Below, one piece after another: positions 50,676 through 62,439 of a stretch of DNA of 64,000 nt. The translations under genes and the position numbers were made by a program. The stretch is taken from assembly GCA_024036415.1 (NCBI GenBank), contig JAMWET010003064.1, positions 229,501 through 293,500 on the forward strand, read 5' to 3'. The notes below the pieces were generated by a model, which did not search any database, was not told where the DNA came from, and worked only from the letters and a program-made list of their open reading frames with translations. The stretch is from Prochilodus magdalenae (taxonomy: Eukaryota; Chordata; Actinopteri; Characiformes; Prochilodontidae). Each line of letters starts with the position of its first letter. The stretch's first letter is position 1.

Positions 50676-51440
50676 CTGGTGGACCATTCTCAGCACTGCA
50701 GCGACACTGATGTGGTGGTGGTGTGTTAGTGTGTGTGGTGCTGGTGTGAGTGCATCAGACACAGCAGTGCTGCTGGAGTGTTTAAACACTGTGTCCACTC
50801 ACTGTCCACTCTATGAGACACTCCTACCTTGCTGGTCCACCTTGTAGATGTACAGTCAGAGACGATAGCTCATCTGCTGCTGCAGAGTTTGTGTTAGTCT
50901 AGTCATTCATCAGCGCCTACAGGACGCTGCCCACAGGACGCTGCCCACAGGACGCTGCCCACAGGATGCTGCCCACAGGATGCTGCCCACAGGACGCAGC
51001 CCACAGGACGCAGCCCACAGGACGCAGCCCACAGGACGCTGCCCACAGGACACTGGCCACAGGACGCTGCCCACAGGACGCAGCCCACAGGACGCTGCCC
51101 ACAGGACGCAGCCCACAGGACGCTGCCCACAGGACGTTGCCCACAGGACGTTGCCCACAGGACGCTGCCCACAGGACTCTGCCCACAGGACTCTGCCCAC
51201 AGGACTCTGCTGTCTGGTGGACTATTCACACCAGCACAACACACACTAACACTACGACATCAGTGTCACTGCAGTGCTGAGAATGCTCCACCACGCATAT
51301 ATGGCCTGTGGTGGTCCTGTGGGGGTCCTGCCCACTGAAGAACAGGGTAAAAGGGAACTAACAAAGTACAGTACAGTGCTTCAAAGTGCACATATGCCAA
51401 GTAGAGCTGCAAAGAGGTACACCTAATGATGTAGCCAGTG
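50676..51440. mobile_element. Foldback repeat element with internal minisatellite
   Basis: The left arm reads tggaccattctcagcactgc, ggtggtggtgtgttagtgtg, gcatcagacacagcagtgct and ggtccaccttgtagatgtac. The right arm returns much of this in reverse complement (accagcacaacacacactaa, atcagtgtcactgcagtgct). The sequence is an imperfect giant palindrome, a non-autonomous repeat I have often seen in fish DNA but cannot name with confidence. A 21-copy 14-bp array occupies the loop. Confidence 0.75.
50917..51210. repeat. 14-bp minisatellite, 21 copies
   Basis: The unit cccacaggacgctg repeats in register for 294 bases, exactly 21 units. Single-base variants (gatgctg, gacgcag, gacactg, gacgttg, gactctg) occur in neighbouring runs. 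Fourteen is not a multiple of three, yet the three forward and three reverse frames are largely stop-free, so overlapping frames of 89-113 codons appear. These are not genes. Relatives of the element carry only about one or two such units. Confidence 0.96.
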
Positions 51441-52465
51441 ACTGTATATACATATACTCTATATAGCCTTTATGCCCCTTTCACACACACACACACACTA
51501 TACACACAGGTATATACTGTAGATGGTTATTTATACATATATGCGTATATACAGCATGTCAACTCCCCAATCTGTATTCGCTATAGATAGATATCTGCCT
51601 CGCAATTTGAATCCATATTTACCGACTCAAATTCGAGAGGTCATTATTGCTACTCCACTGCCTGCTGCATAAAGCACTCTTGGAGGGCTTAGAAAGCACC
51701 AAACGCTGGCACTGACCCAATGAAAGGCCTGGCGCTCTGCAGAGGGTCGTGTGGCGCCCGGCTCAAAGCTTGTCTTCCGGGCACACTCAAAAGGTCCCCT
51801 GTGTCATGGCATTTTCATAAAACTAAAGGTTAAAAATACTCCCAGCTTCTGTTGCAATAACCTCCGAGCTGGGAAAGTGCCTCTGGTGTCCTCGAGTGTG
51901 TGTGTAAAACATCTGGCTGTGAGAAAACAACCACGTCTACACCGTCTAATAATGTCCACTGCTCCCTCTTTTGGTCGGCCTCCGTTTTGTGTCCGTATCA
52001 AATGTGTCATGCTGCCCTGGGTGTCTCTCCCGCTCTCTTCTCTCTCTCTCTCTCTCTCTCTGCACACATCTGTCTGCACTGAGCTTCAACAGAGTTGAGA
52101 GAAGGTGAACAGCTGGTCCAGGTTAAAATTAGCAGGTCCACAACTCTGTGTGTGTGTGTGTGTACACAGTATGTAGAGCAGAGACTCGCAGCACCTCTAG
52201 AGCAGCATATGTTCTTCATTCTACTCAGTATCTCTCTCATCAGGAAGCTAATGGCTGAGCTGAGGCGAGAAAGGAGTCGGGTGGGAGGAGGAGGAGGAAG
52301 TGTGCAGGATAAGGGCAGTGGATCAGAACAGAGGAGGGAGGAGGTGAAAGGTCATTTGCACAGGGGCAGAGAGAGGTCAACCCCCAATGGCCCAGGCTAC
52401 AGAAGTTGATATTCCCATTGATTTTTTACTATTTCTTCATAATTCATATACTTATGATTCATATA
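51441..52465. other. Unassigned intron sequence
   Basis: Short (CA)n at 51483-51498, (CT)n at 52037-52061 and (GT)n at 52146-52161. The rest has no recognisable exon or mobile element. Confidence 0.4.
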
Positions 52466-53003
52466 CACTCATCCCCACAAGAACAGTCGCACAAGTAGAT
52501 GCACCCAGATGGAATCAGCCGACAGGAATGAAACTTGGTGGGTAGGTTTGACATACCAATGATTCAAGTTTCACGCTCAGCAGTGCACGTGACGTAAGCA
52601 AGGACGGGTCTTATCGCTGTACCTGACTGACCCAACAGCCACAATAGCACAGATGACCAGCGAATCTGAGGCACTGTGGTCAGCACCAAGATAAACGGTC
52701 TGTTGTCACATGTCACACGTCCAGAAGGCCTGGTGTCACTCCACCTCCACCCCTACTGCACCATCTGCAGGAATCGCTGGACACCATTAGGAACCTCTAC
52801 AACTCCATGCCAAGACGTCTGGCATGTTGACTTAGCAAACATGGCGGCCCGACACCATACTGAGAGACACTACTTCTGTATGTGTAGCTTAATAAATATT
52901 GATCATATCAGTCTAAATGTATCACCATTTATTGTTCCTGGTCACCTTTATCTTCCTTCCCACTAGCACTGCAATCCCACACTTTCTTCTGGGTGCAACT
53001 CTT
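52466..53003 (+). mobile_element. Tc1-like family A, deletion derivative with both sides
   Basis: It starts after TATA with cactcatccccac and the sub-terminal agatgcacccagatggaatc. It passes through the N-terminal region, jumps to gaggcactgtggtcagcacc, and reaches the C-terminal coding part (caccattaggaacctctaca). It closes with cttctgggtgcaactcttct; the outermost right terminal bases are poorly matched. This is the best reference in the window for the deleted form. Confidence 0.82.
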
Positions 53004-53266
53004 CTGTAAAGTTCATTCACCACTCTGAATGACTTGATCTGCATCTTGGCGATTCAATTATGCAGAAATTCTGAAAAATTGGTGGATTTCCCCATTTTAT
53101 TGTGTCAGCCGTGTTAATTTTATGGCAGAAAGGAGTTTCAGAGAAAGAAAGCGAGAGGGAAATGAAGGAGAAGGAGGAGAATGAGAGAGAACATGGGCTT
53201 TGGGAGTTTAAAAATATAAGCACAGAAAACGGCAAAAGAGCACACTGAGAATAGACTACAGTGAGT

Positions 53267-53314
<48 letters not shown>

Positions 53315-53914
53315 AAAGCCACTTAGGTATGCATGAAAAGCAAGTCATTCACCGCACATTAACTTAGATCACGCGGGAACAGGAACGGGTGGATGGTGGG
53401 GGGGTGGGGAGGGGGTTTGGAGGCCTCTTTAACTAATTGATAAATAATGCATAATTAATGTGTCACAACTAATTTATTAAAAGCTCTTTGCCATGCTCGT
53501 TAGGAATTAACGATGATTACTCTATAACACAATGAAGGCGGGAGGCGCTTGACTATGTGGGCTGGGAGGCTCTTCCATCAAAGGTTTAAAGACAGAGTGG
53601 AAGTCGACCATCTGCACACGGGATTGAGAGACAAACACACAGCAGATATTGATCAGAGGCCCATCAGTATCAGTTCTAAAGACCTAAAGCTTCAGGGAAA
53701 TGATACTGTAGATTATTATGCTTAATATGCGCATGTCATGCAGCCAAAAATTAAACAGACTGCAAATAGTTCCAGGTAAGCTGTTTGCCACAACATTAGA
53801 ACCATGTTTGCTGAAATTGAGGTGTATTAATTTGTACACCTGTCCATTATTCAGTAGCCCACCGTTCCAATATGTTTTATGTGTTTCTCAGGTATGCAAG
53901 CTCATTGGCCAAAA
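53004..53914. other. Unique intron sequence with (GA)n and a TAAT-rich block
   Basis: A pure (GA)n run lies at about 53273-53311. The block 53425-53545 contains taattgataaataatgcata, attaatg and several further TAAT sites in non-repetitive sequence and is a candidate regulatory element. No exon recognised. Confidence 0.4.
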
Positions 53915-53918
53915 AAAA

Positions 53919-54400
53919 ATTCACCTGTGACTGAAATTTACTTGATAGCATGGAATACCTCCATGAAGAAGAATACCTGCTGAAATACAATGTGACATGG
54001 ACTGGAGTTTCTGGATGCAAGACATATCAATGTTAAGACACTCCCATATCAAGGAATTGCACAATTGGGTCAGATTTGGTGGATGCCTTCCCTGGCACAA
54101 TTCTGAAGAGAGTTTCCTGTAGACTGGGATTTTAGCCACTGCTGGTAGACCCGTATGACTGTACGCTTCCATACACCTGCAGATTCAGCTACTTCCTTCA
54201 CACTATGGTCTTTGGCATGCCCAAATACAGTCACTCCTTTTAGCCAATCATTAACATCTGCTCTGGAGCCATTTTCCACACATGGAACGAGACATTCCCT
54301 GCACTGTACCTCCTCTTCTCAATCTATGAATCCCGTTGCACAGGTATCTATAGGCCAGTCATCCTGGTGCAATGCCATCTGAAGTAGCCTGAAGTTACTA
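53919..54400 (-). mobile_element. Tc1-like family B, internally deleted copy
   Basis: The minus-strand frame 54070-54279 reads ADVNDWLKGVTVFGHAKD, AGVWKRTVIRVYQQW and QNCAREGIHQI. An overlapping frame supplies the C-terminal tail CLNIDMSCIQKLQSMSHC. The helix-turn-helix is thus joined to the tail without the DDE core. Plus-strand ends are cacctgtgactgaaatttac and gcctgaagttac, matching the other copies. Confidence 0.74.
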
Positions 54401-56160
54401 CCACCTTTTTGCTCTGGACCTCACTCATTTACCAAGCACATATAGCAGCCTAAAGTTTGTACCATGCAGGTTGCATCCGTGTGCAGGTGAATCAGACTGT
54501 ATCAAGTCAATAATCTCCTCATTACAACCTAAAAAAATTACAATTTAGAATGTAGAAATCAAAAATGGAGGCAAAATGTATGAAGATGCTCTGAGAACCG
54601 TTTTAAAACAAAATTGTGTGAATCAAATTGTGAAGTGGCTACAAGTTTCCACCTCTAGAGCTAAACTGACATTTAGCTCTCACAGCAATACACTTCATAG
54701 TCCTGTTTTCCTTGCAACCTGCACATTTTAGTAAGCCAACTCTTCTCATTAAAGTGGCCGATAGTTGTAGCTGGGGACTTACAAAAATGACCACCCCTGC
54801 ATTTTACTCTGAGCTGCACGAAATCTAGAATCAGATTTGAATGGAAACCCAGCCAAAGACTCTATATGCATTGTTGAAGAAGATGGATGAAGTAATCTAG
54901 ACACCTGGGTTAAGTGTGTAGTGGTTGGGGGGGGTGGGGGGGTTGTCTGGAGAGTCTGAGGAGCGTGTAAGAGGCCTTCTGGAGCGCATGGTCTATTGGA
55001 TGAGTGCTGGCAGGATTTAATGTGAGCATGGAGATGTGATGAGGATGCGAGGGCTTCACAGGGATGCAAATGACTTCCTTACACCATCATCTCTAAATGC
55101 ATTAAGATATCTATCCAGCTTCATCATTCTGTTGGCGATTTTGTCTCTCTCGCCCGCTCACACACATGCACATGCTGGCGCACACACTCGCGCACACACT
55201 CGCGCACACACACCTCCTCTGCAGCAGCAGACTGGTTCTCAATCACAGCTTTTGATGAGTGTAAATGTAAAATGTGTGACACCCCCTTCATTTCACCTCC
55301 AAAGCCACAGTGCTATAAGCCCACAATGCAACTGGTATTTCACACACATGCGCATGTACGCATATGCATGTGCATGATATGCAACTCAAAGTCAAGCTCC
55401 GAGTGGAAACTAAGGCGGCTTCAGTTGATGTGACATACAGAGATGCAAGTTGGGTCTCGAGTCCAAGCCCAGTCTCTAAAGAGTGTTTAGTAGAGAGTTG
55501 CTTGGTCTGTAGTTTTCACATAACAGCTAATCCAGCTGATGTTGTGAAGGAATATGATCTGTAACTTTTTAAAATCACAGCTAGATTAGTCAGCAGCTAA
55601 AGCTAAATTTCTGCTACTTTGGTTCTTTTGCTTAAACAGCCCATCTACTGCATGTAACGCTTCCGTTCTGTCTTTCAGACAGATCCTTCCATAAAGAAAG
55701 AGTAGTTATTTGAAGCTGCATCAAACCCGATGCCACTTTGAGCTGCTACAAAAATGGCATTACTGTAGGTACAGCTGTTACCTTTGCTGATTTCTGCCTA
55801 CAGGTCATGTTCGCGACATCTCAGAGGAGCTTTTCCCGGAACTAGCTCCAGGGTCAGAGTGAGAGGAACTTTCCTGTCGCTCTTGGAGAACGCCCACATT
55901 TTTGGCCAACATGTCTCGTTTTCAGGAGTCACACTGGAGTATCAATAAAGGACATTATTCTTTTAACTCCATCCTGTCCATCTTGCTTCATATGGTCAGC
56001 AAGCTACACACCACATACTGATCACTTCCTTTTATTTGCTCTTCTTACTTTTACTGTATATTACCTTACATGATTTTTATCTATATTTGCAGCACATGTT
56101 CTTTATGTTCCACATGCCTCTTTTTTTACGTTTCCTAATTGCTTCTTTATCCTATTTACA
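54401..56160. other. Unique intron sequence
   Basis: A (CA)/(CACTCG) patch lies at 55160-55211 and a G-rich stretch at 54924-54945. An acceptor-like site at 55802 followed by a short open frame and AATAAA at 55944 is discussed under findings. No gene is supported. Confidence 0.4.
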
Positions 56161-56169
56161 CATAGTCAC

Positions 56170-56945
56170 ATTATTATGATCTATGACATGACTAATATTA
56201 TTATAACAATAATAATATTATGACTAATATTATTATACAAGTCATAATAATGTGACTAATATTATTATATCAGTCATAATAATGTGAGTAATATTATTAT
56301 ACAAGTCATAATAATGTAACTAATATTATTATACCAGTCATAATAATGTGAGTAATATTATTATACCAGTCATAATAATGTGAGTAATATTATTATATCA
56401 GTCATAATAATGTGAGTAATATTATTATACAAGTCATAATAATGTGACTAATATTATTACATCAGTCATAATAATGTGAGTAATATTATTATACAAGTCA
56501 TAATAATGTAACTAATATTACTATACCAGTCATAATAATGTGAGTAATATTATTATATCAGCCATAATAATGTAACCTATATTATTATACCTGTCATAAT
56601 AATGTGAGTAATATTATTATATCAGTCATAATAATATATCTTATATTATTATACCAGTCATAATAATGTGAGTAATATTATTATACCAGTCATAATAATG
56701 TGAGTAATATTATTACAGCAGCCATAATAACATGAGTAATATTATTATACCAGTCATAATAATGTGAGTAATATTATTATATCAGTCATAATAATATATC
56801 TTATATTATTATACCAGTCATAATAATGTGAGTAATATTATTATACCAGTCATAATAATGTGAGTAATATTATTACAGCAGCCATAATAACATGAGTAAT
56901 ATTATTATACCAGTCATAATAATGTGAGTAATATTATTATTATTG
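56170..56945. repeat. 32-bp minisatellite, about 24 copies
   Basis: The unit is gtcataataatgtgag plus taatattattatacca, 32 bases. It repeats in register with variants (acaa, atca, acca before gtcat; tgac or taac for tgag). Each unit is itself an imperfect inverted repeat (ATAATAAT against ATTATTAT). A larger block of several units recurs near 56630-56740 and 56795-56905, showing a higher-order duplication. Confidence 0.94.
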
Positions 56946-57774
56946 CAGGTATTTTACTTATCACACCAATACTGAGGTAATCATGTAAATTTCCTATGAT
57001 ACCCATAATGCAATGCCCTAAAATCCAAACAAAGAAAGGCAAAGCCATTTTAAGAGAGGACTTCTAATTACATCAGTTCCCACTTAAGTCCAAGTCAGGT
57101 TGTAAAAGGAATCACTGACTTGACTGTCTGTGTCAGGCTCCTACTTGTGATACATGCTGCTGTCTAGCTGTACAGAGCTACGCACTTCCGACACTTCTCA
57201 GTACCCCCAGCCTCATCACTGCCCTGGAAAAGCATGTAGTCATAGCATAGCACACATCTTGTAGCCACCTTTTTCAAGATCTGATGATTCAAAAGTCTCA
57301 CTGGTATCAGTTAACCCGTGTTTGAACCCTGTATCTCTCAGGAGTCACATTTTGTAAGCCAAACCCCAGCATAACCTCATACATACGACTCTAGGTATAA
57401 AGCAGATCAGAGTACACACGGTCAGAAAAGCCCCTGATATCATTTGAAGGTTGCCGGTATCTCAAATGGTTGTAAACGTATTTGGGCTTAAACACAATGT
57501 GATGTTAAGGTGGCAATAACTAGTTGTAAACATTCCACAGGCAGAATAACAGTCCCGAATCACTGAACATCTATTTACCAGTAGATGTTTATTAAAGCAG
57601 TAACATCTTCTGCAAACTGACATCCTCCAAACACACACCTGCACACACAATAGCACGGTATGAGCTTCACTGGCTTCCTCATTAGCAGTGTGCCACTGAG
57701 AGACAGAGGGAGAAGGGAGGGAGGGAGGCAGAGGGAGATGAGGAAAGACACAATATGAACAGCTTACATGCAGT
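56946..57774. other. Unassigned intron sequence
   Basis: Nothing recognised. The last 90 bases become purine-rich before the triplet array. Confidence 0.4.
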
Positions 57775-57964
57775 CAAACTTCTACTACTACTACTGCTGC
57801 TACTACTACTACTACTACTACTGCTGCTACTACTACTACTACTACTACTGCTACTACTACTACAGCTACTACTACTACTGCTGCTGCTACTACTACTACT
57901 ACTGCTACTACTGCTACTACTACTACAGCTGCTACTACTACTACTGCTACTACTACTACTGCTG

Positions 57965-57996
<32 letters not shown>

Positions 57997-58312
57997 CCTT
58001 CTACTACTACTACTACTACACCTACTAAAACTACTAATAATAATAATACTCCTACTAAAACTACTACTACTAATAATAATACTCCTACTAAAACTACTAC
58101 TACTACTAATACTCCTACTAAAACTACTACTACTCCTACTAAAACTTCTACTACTACTACTACTGCTGCTGCTACTACTACTACTTCTCCTTCTACTACT
58201 ACTACTACTACTACTAGTCCTACTAAAACTACTACTACTACTAAAACTACTACTACTAAAACTACTACTACTACTAAAACTACTACTATTTCTACTACTG
58301 GTACTTCTATTT

Positions 58313-58348
<36 letters not shown>

Positions 58349-58402
58349 TCTCTACTTCTATTTCTACTACTACTACTTCTACTACCACTACTACTACAAC
58401 TT

Positions 58403-58466
<64 letters not shown>

Positions 58467-58510
58467 TACTACTACTTCTACTACTACTACTAAAAATAAT
58501 AATAATAATC
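57775..58510. repeat. 735-bp ACT/CTG trinucleotide array
   Basis: Nearly pure ACT units, with CTG (and some ACAGCT) interruptions concentrated in 57790-57970. Embedded cctactaaaactact blocks lie at 58020-58150 and 58215-58280, and the array ends in AAT units. In-phase triplets leave every frame open, giving poly-Leu, poly-Ser, poly-Val and poly-Tyr frames of up to 276 codons that I regard as artefacts. Confidence 0.95.
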
Positions 58511-58579
58511 ATAAGTAACTATAACCTTACAATCACCGGGTTTGTAATTACATACTGTAGTCTGAGGTGATACATTGTG

Positions 58580-58760
58580 CAACCCAGTGAGTGGACCCAG
58601 TGTTTAACACTCCAGCAGCACTGCTGTATCTGATCCACACACACCAGCACAACATACACTAACAGAGGCTGACACCACCACATAAGTGTCACTGCAGTGC
58701 TAAGTATGATCCACCACCCACATAATACCTGCTCTGTGGTGGTCCTGGGGGGTCCTGTGA
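58580..58760. mobile_element. Foldback repeat element, right-arm fragment
   Basis: It contains ctccagcagcactgctgtat, accagcacaacatacactaa, gtgtcactgcagtgctaagt and cctgctctgtggtggtcctg, matching the right arm at 51215-51325. The left arm and loop are absent. Confidence 0.75.
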
Positions 58761-58980
58761 TGATTCTTAACCTATATTTCAATGTATTGTTGTTATTATT
58801 ATCTGCGGTTCCCACGGGGGAGTGTGCTGAGTTTGAATCCTGCTCAGTAATATTCTCTCTTTCATTTCAGTGATGCTCCATCTAAAAAAACCCTGAACGT
58901 CGTATACAAAGCCCTGTTAGCTTTCTACTGATATTTTGAGAGCAGCCTAACTGTTCATGGCTGAGGAAAGAGGGTGCAGA
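58761..58980. other. Short unassigned stretch
   Basis: A fragment with gcggttcccacgggggag and gagtttgaatcctgctcag has a weak resemblance to a tRNA-like B box, but no folded tRNA can be supported. Confidence 0.3.
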
Positions 58981-58989
58981 GAGAGAGAG

Positions 58990-59097
<108 letters not shown>

Positions 59098-59570
59098 GGG
59101 AACATGAAATACATCATAAATTAGAGATGTGTACAGATAGAGTGACAGAGAGAGAGGAAAAGAGAGGGTAAGACAGCTTGATAGATAGATAGATAGACAG
59201 ATAGAGAGAGAGACAGAAAGAGAGATAAAGAGAGAGAGGAAAAGAGGGTGAGACAGCTTGATAGATAGATAGACAGATAGAGACAGAGAGAGAGGCGGAA
59301 GCAAGCACGAAAGACATTAAAGAGAAAAAGCATAAAAGAGAGAGACAGATATAGGTAGACAGACAGATAGACAGACAGACAGACAGATAGAGAGGCAGAG
59401 TGGAAGACAGCATAAAAGAGTGATACAGATACATTTTCCTGAGAAGTGTTTATGGCTGGGGAAAGAGTGCAGAGCGAGAGAGAATGTGAAAGTCAGCATG
59501 AAAGGTAGAATAAACGGGAGAGAGACAGAGAGAGAAATGTAGAGAGAGAAAGCAAGGGTGAAGGACAGCA
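59098..59570. repeat. GA/GATA/GACA-rich interval
   Basis: Purine-rich sequence between the two GATA arrays. It includes two similar blocks, agacagcttgatagatagat at about 59171 and 59250, and a (GACA)n-like run at 59355-59390. It looks like a decayed or segmentally duplicated part of the same array. Confidence 0.8.
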
Positions 59571-59571
59571 T

Positions 59572-59658
<87 letters not shown>
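59571..59658. repeat. (GATA)n microsatellite, second array
   Basis: About 22 uninterrupted GATA units. Like the first, it follows an acagc(a/t)tgatagat phrase, suggesting a shared origin by duplication. Confidence 0.96.
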
Positions 59659-59660
<2 letters not shown>

Positions 59661-60419
59661 GAATATAAAAGAAATAGTAGGTTTAGAGGTAGAGAGAGTG
59701 GGCACGAGATTTACAGAGAGCGGGGAAGAAAGAGAGAGGTAGAGAGAGAGAGATAAATGATCAGTCCAGGCTGCCCTAGATGGGTCTAAATGAAAAAAAG
59801 AAAAAGGGATGAAAAAAGGAAGGACATTTTGGTCATAGCAGCAACAAAAAGGGGATGAAGAGGATAAAAGAATGAAGCTGCTCTTTAACTCGCATCTGTT
59901 TGCTGACCGGTTCAGCCCATCTGCGGACAAAGCCAGTGGAGCCAGTTCAGGGTGGGTGATACTCCAATACATCTGAAAGCTCATGGCTGGTTTCAGTGGT
60001 CTTTCTGGAGCTCTGGCTTTGTATCCACAGGATGGTCAGATCTAAATATTTATCCAATCCCCGTTATGTCTTTTAAAAACATTCTTTCAGTCTTCCAATA
60101 TCTACATTCCAATATCCGATATCACTGTGCATCCTTACTGTACTGCCTACTGCACAGATGTTTTTGAGTATTACAGTACAGTCGTATCTCTCAGTCATAG
60201 ATTAAACATGACCTGCTGGTGTCGAGTCCCTGCAGCTTCAGTCATAAAAAGCACACACATAAATAGACAGTGCTCCAGCTTCAGAGAGAGTATTTACAAT
60301 AGCTGTGAATTAGCACATGCTAGCAGACACGGGTCATAGTCCGAGCCCCGCCAATTACAGACAACAAAATGAGGACCGCTGGGCGGAATACATTACAGCA
60401 ATATGTGTGAGTGGGTGCG

Positions 60420-60425
<6 letters not shown>
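59659..60425. other. Unassigned intron sequence
   Basis: Purine-rich to about 59830, then balanced sequence. Nothing recognised. Confidence 0.35.

Positions 60426-60480
<55 letters not shown>
60426..60480. repeat. (GA)n microsatellite
   Basis: About 25 GA dinucleotides, with a shorter (CT)n at 60625-60650 nearby. Confidence 0.95.
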
Positions 60481-60485
<5 letters not shown>

Positions 60486-60662
60486 ATAGAGAGAGAAAGA
60501 GTGAGAGTCTCTACAGAAAACATGACAGACAGACAAAAGAGAGAATTCCTGCAGTGACAGCGGACCAGGCTGCATTTGTATCAGCTGCAGGGATACTTTA
60601 CGACCTCCTGCGTTCATACGCGCTCCCTCTCTCTCTCTCTCTCTCTCTCTGTTTTATTAGCA

Positions 60663-60943
60663 TCACACACACATACAGAGAAACAGACACACACACACAC
60701 AGACAGACACACACACACACACACACAGAAACACACAGACAGACATACACACACACACAGACAGACATACAGACATACACAAACACACACACACAGAAAC
60801 AGACACACACGTGCGCACACACACACACACACACATACACAAAGAAACAGACACACACACACAGAGAAACAGACACACACACACACACAGAAACAGACAC
60901 ACACACACACACACACACACAAAGAAACAGACACACACACGCG

Positions 60944-60974
<31 letters not shown>

Positions 60975-61369
60975 AAAGAAACAGACACACACACACAGAG
61001 AAACAGACACACACACACACACACACACACAGAAACAGACACACACATGCACACACACAAAGAAACAGACAGACACACACACACACAGAGAAACAGACAC
61101 ACACACACACACACACAGAAACAGACACACACACACACACAGAAACAGACACACACACACATGCACACAGAGAAACAGACACACACACACACACACACAG
61201 AGAAACAGACACACACACACACAGAAACAGACACACACACACACAGAGAAACAGACACACACACACACACAGAAACAGACACACACACACACACAGAAAC
61301 AGACACACACACACACACACACAGAAACAGACACACACACAGAGAAACAGACACACACACAGAGAAACA

Positions 61370-61427
<58 letters not shown>

Positions 61428-61458
61428 CAGACACACACACACACACACAGAGAAACAG

Positions 61459-61489
<31 letters not shown>

Positions 61490-61538
61490 CAGACACACAC
61501 ACACACACACAGAAACAGACACACACACACACAAACAG

Positions 61539-61569
<31 letters not shown>

Positions 61570-61826
61570 CAGACACACACACACAGAAACAGACACACAC
61601 ACACACACAGAAACAGACACACACACACACACAGAAACAGACATACACACACACAGAGAAACACACACACACACACACACACACAGAAACAGACACACAC
61701 ACACACAGAAACAGACACACACACACACACACAGAAACAGACATACACACACACACACAGAGAAACAGACATACACACACAGACACACAGAGAAACAGAC
61801 ACACACGCACACACACACAGACAGAA

Positions 61827-61861
<35 letters not shown>

Positions 61862-62045
61862 GACATACACAAACACACACACACACAGATAGAAACAGAC
61901 TCACACACACAGATAGAAACAGACTCACAAAGACACAGACACATACACACAAACACACACAAACAGAAATAGACACACACACACACAGACATACACAAAC
62001 ACAGACATACACATACACACAGACACACACACAAACACCAGTCTA
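60663..62045. repeat. 1.4-kb (AC)n array punctuated by AGAAACAG
   Basis: Runs of AC of varying length (about 6-25 dinucleotides) are separated by agaaacag or agagaaacag, giving some 50 irregular units. Rare ataca, gcgc and tgca interruptions occur, and the last 200 bases are more diverged. All frames are open: His/Thr-rich on one strand, Cys/Val-rich on the other, up to 551 codons. Codon content follows the repeat and no gene is implied. Confidence 0.96.
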
Positions 62046-62139
62046 CCACTGTTTCTGGTTTCAGCTTGCTGACCTCAGGTCATGCGGTTTAGGCAATAAA
62101 ATCCCAATAGCACAGGAGAGTCTGTTGATTCGGGCAGTA

Positions 62140-62292
62140 TTGAGAGACACTTATGTATGTGTAGCTTAATAAATATTGGTCATATCAGTCTAAATTTGTC
62201 ATCATTTATAATTCCTGATAACCTTTATCTTCCTTCCCAACAGCATTACAATCCCACACTTCCTTCTGGGTGCAGCTATTTGACGATGAGTG
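62140..62292 (+). mobile_element. Tc1-like family A right end
   Basis: Only the 3' untranslated part and terminal repeat remain: tgtgtagcttaataaatatt, cttccttctgggtgcagc and the end tgacgatgagtg. Confidence 0.82.
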
Positions 62293-62439
62293 CATATAAA
62301 AGGGGAGTGAATGTAAGGATCAACACAGAAACCTACACAGCACAATCTGAATGGTACATACAGAAGTTATGTCAGTTCCTCATTCTCTATTTCACACACA
62401 CTAAGAACAGCCACCCAATCAAAACTATTCAGCCAAGAC

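Noticed and set aside
50917..51210. Regular short repeats suggesting a CRISPR-like array
   Set aside because: Units are contiguous with no unique spacers, and the genome is a vertebrate's. The same applies to the 47-bp and 32-bp arrays.
50903..51280. Five overlapping frames of about 90-113 codons with repeated Cys/Gly/Pro motifs
   Set aside because: They translate the 14-bp minisatellite; periodic peptides in five frames at once exclude a real gene.
57682..58570. Poly-Ser, poly-Leu, poly-Val and poly-Tyr frames of up to 276 codons
   Set aside because: They are translations of the ACT/CTG trinucleotide array in different frames; no unique coding sequence flanks them.
60317..61972. 551-codon open frame (His/Thr-rich) and its overlapping frames on both strands
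   Set aside because: They lie in the CA/AGAAACAG array. All frames are open because the repeat contains no stop in any phase, and the peptide has no features beyond the repeat.
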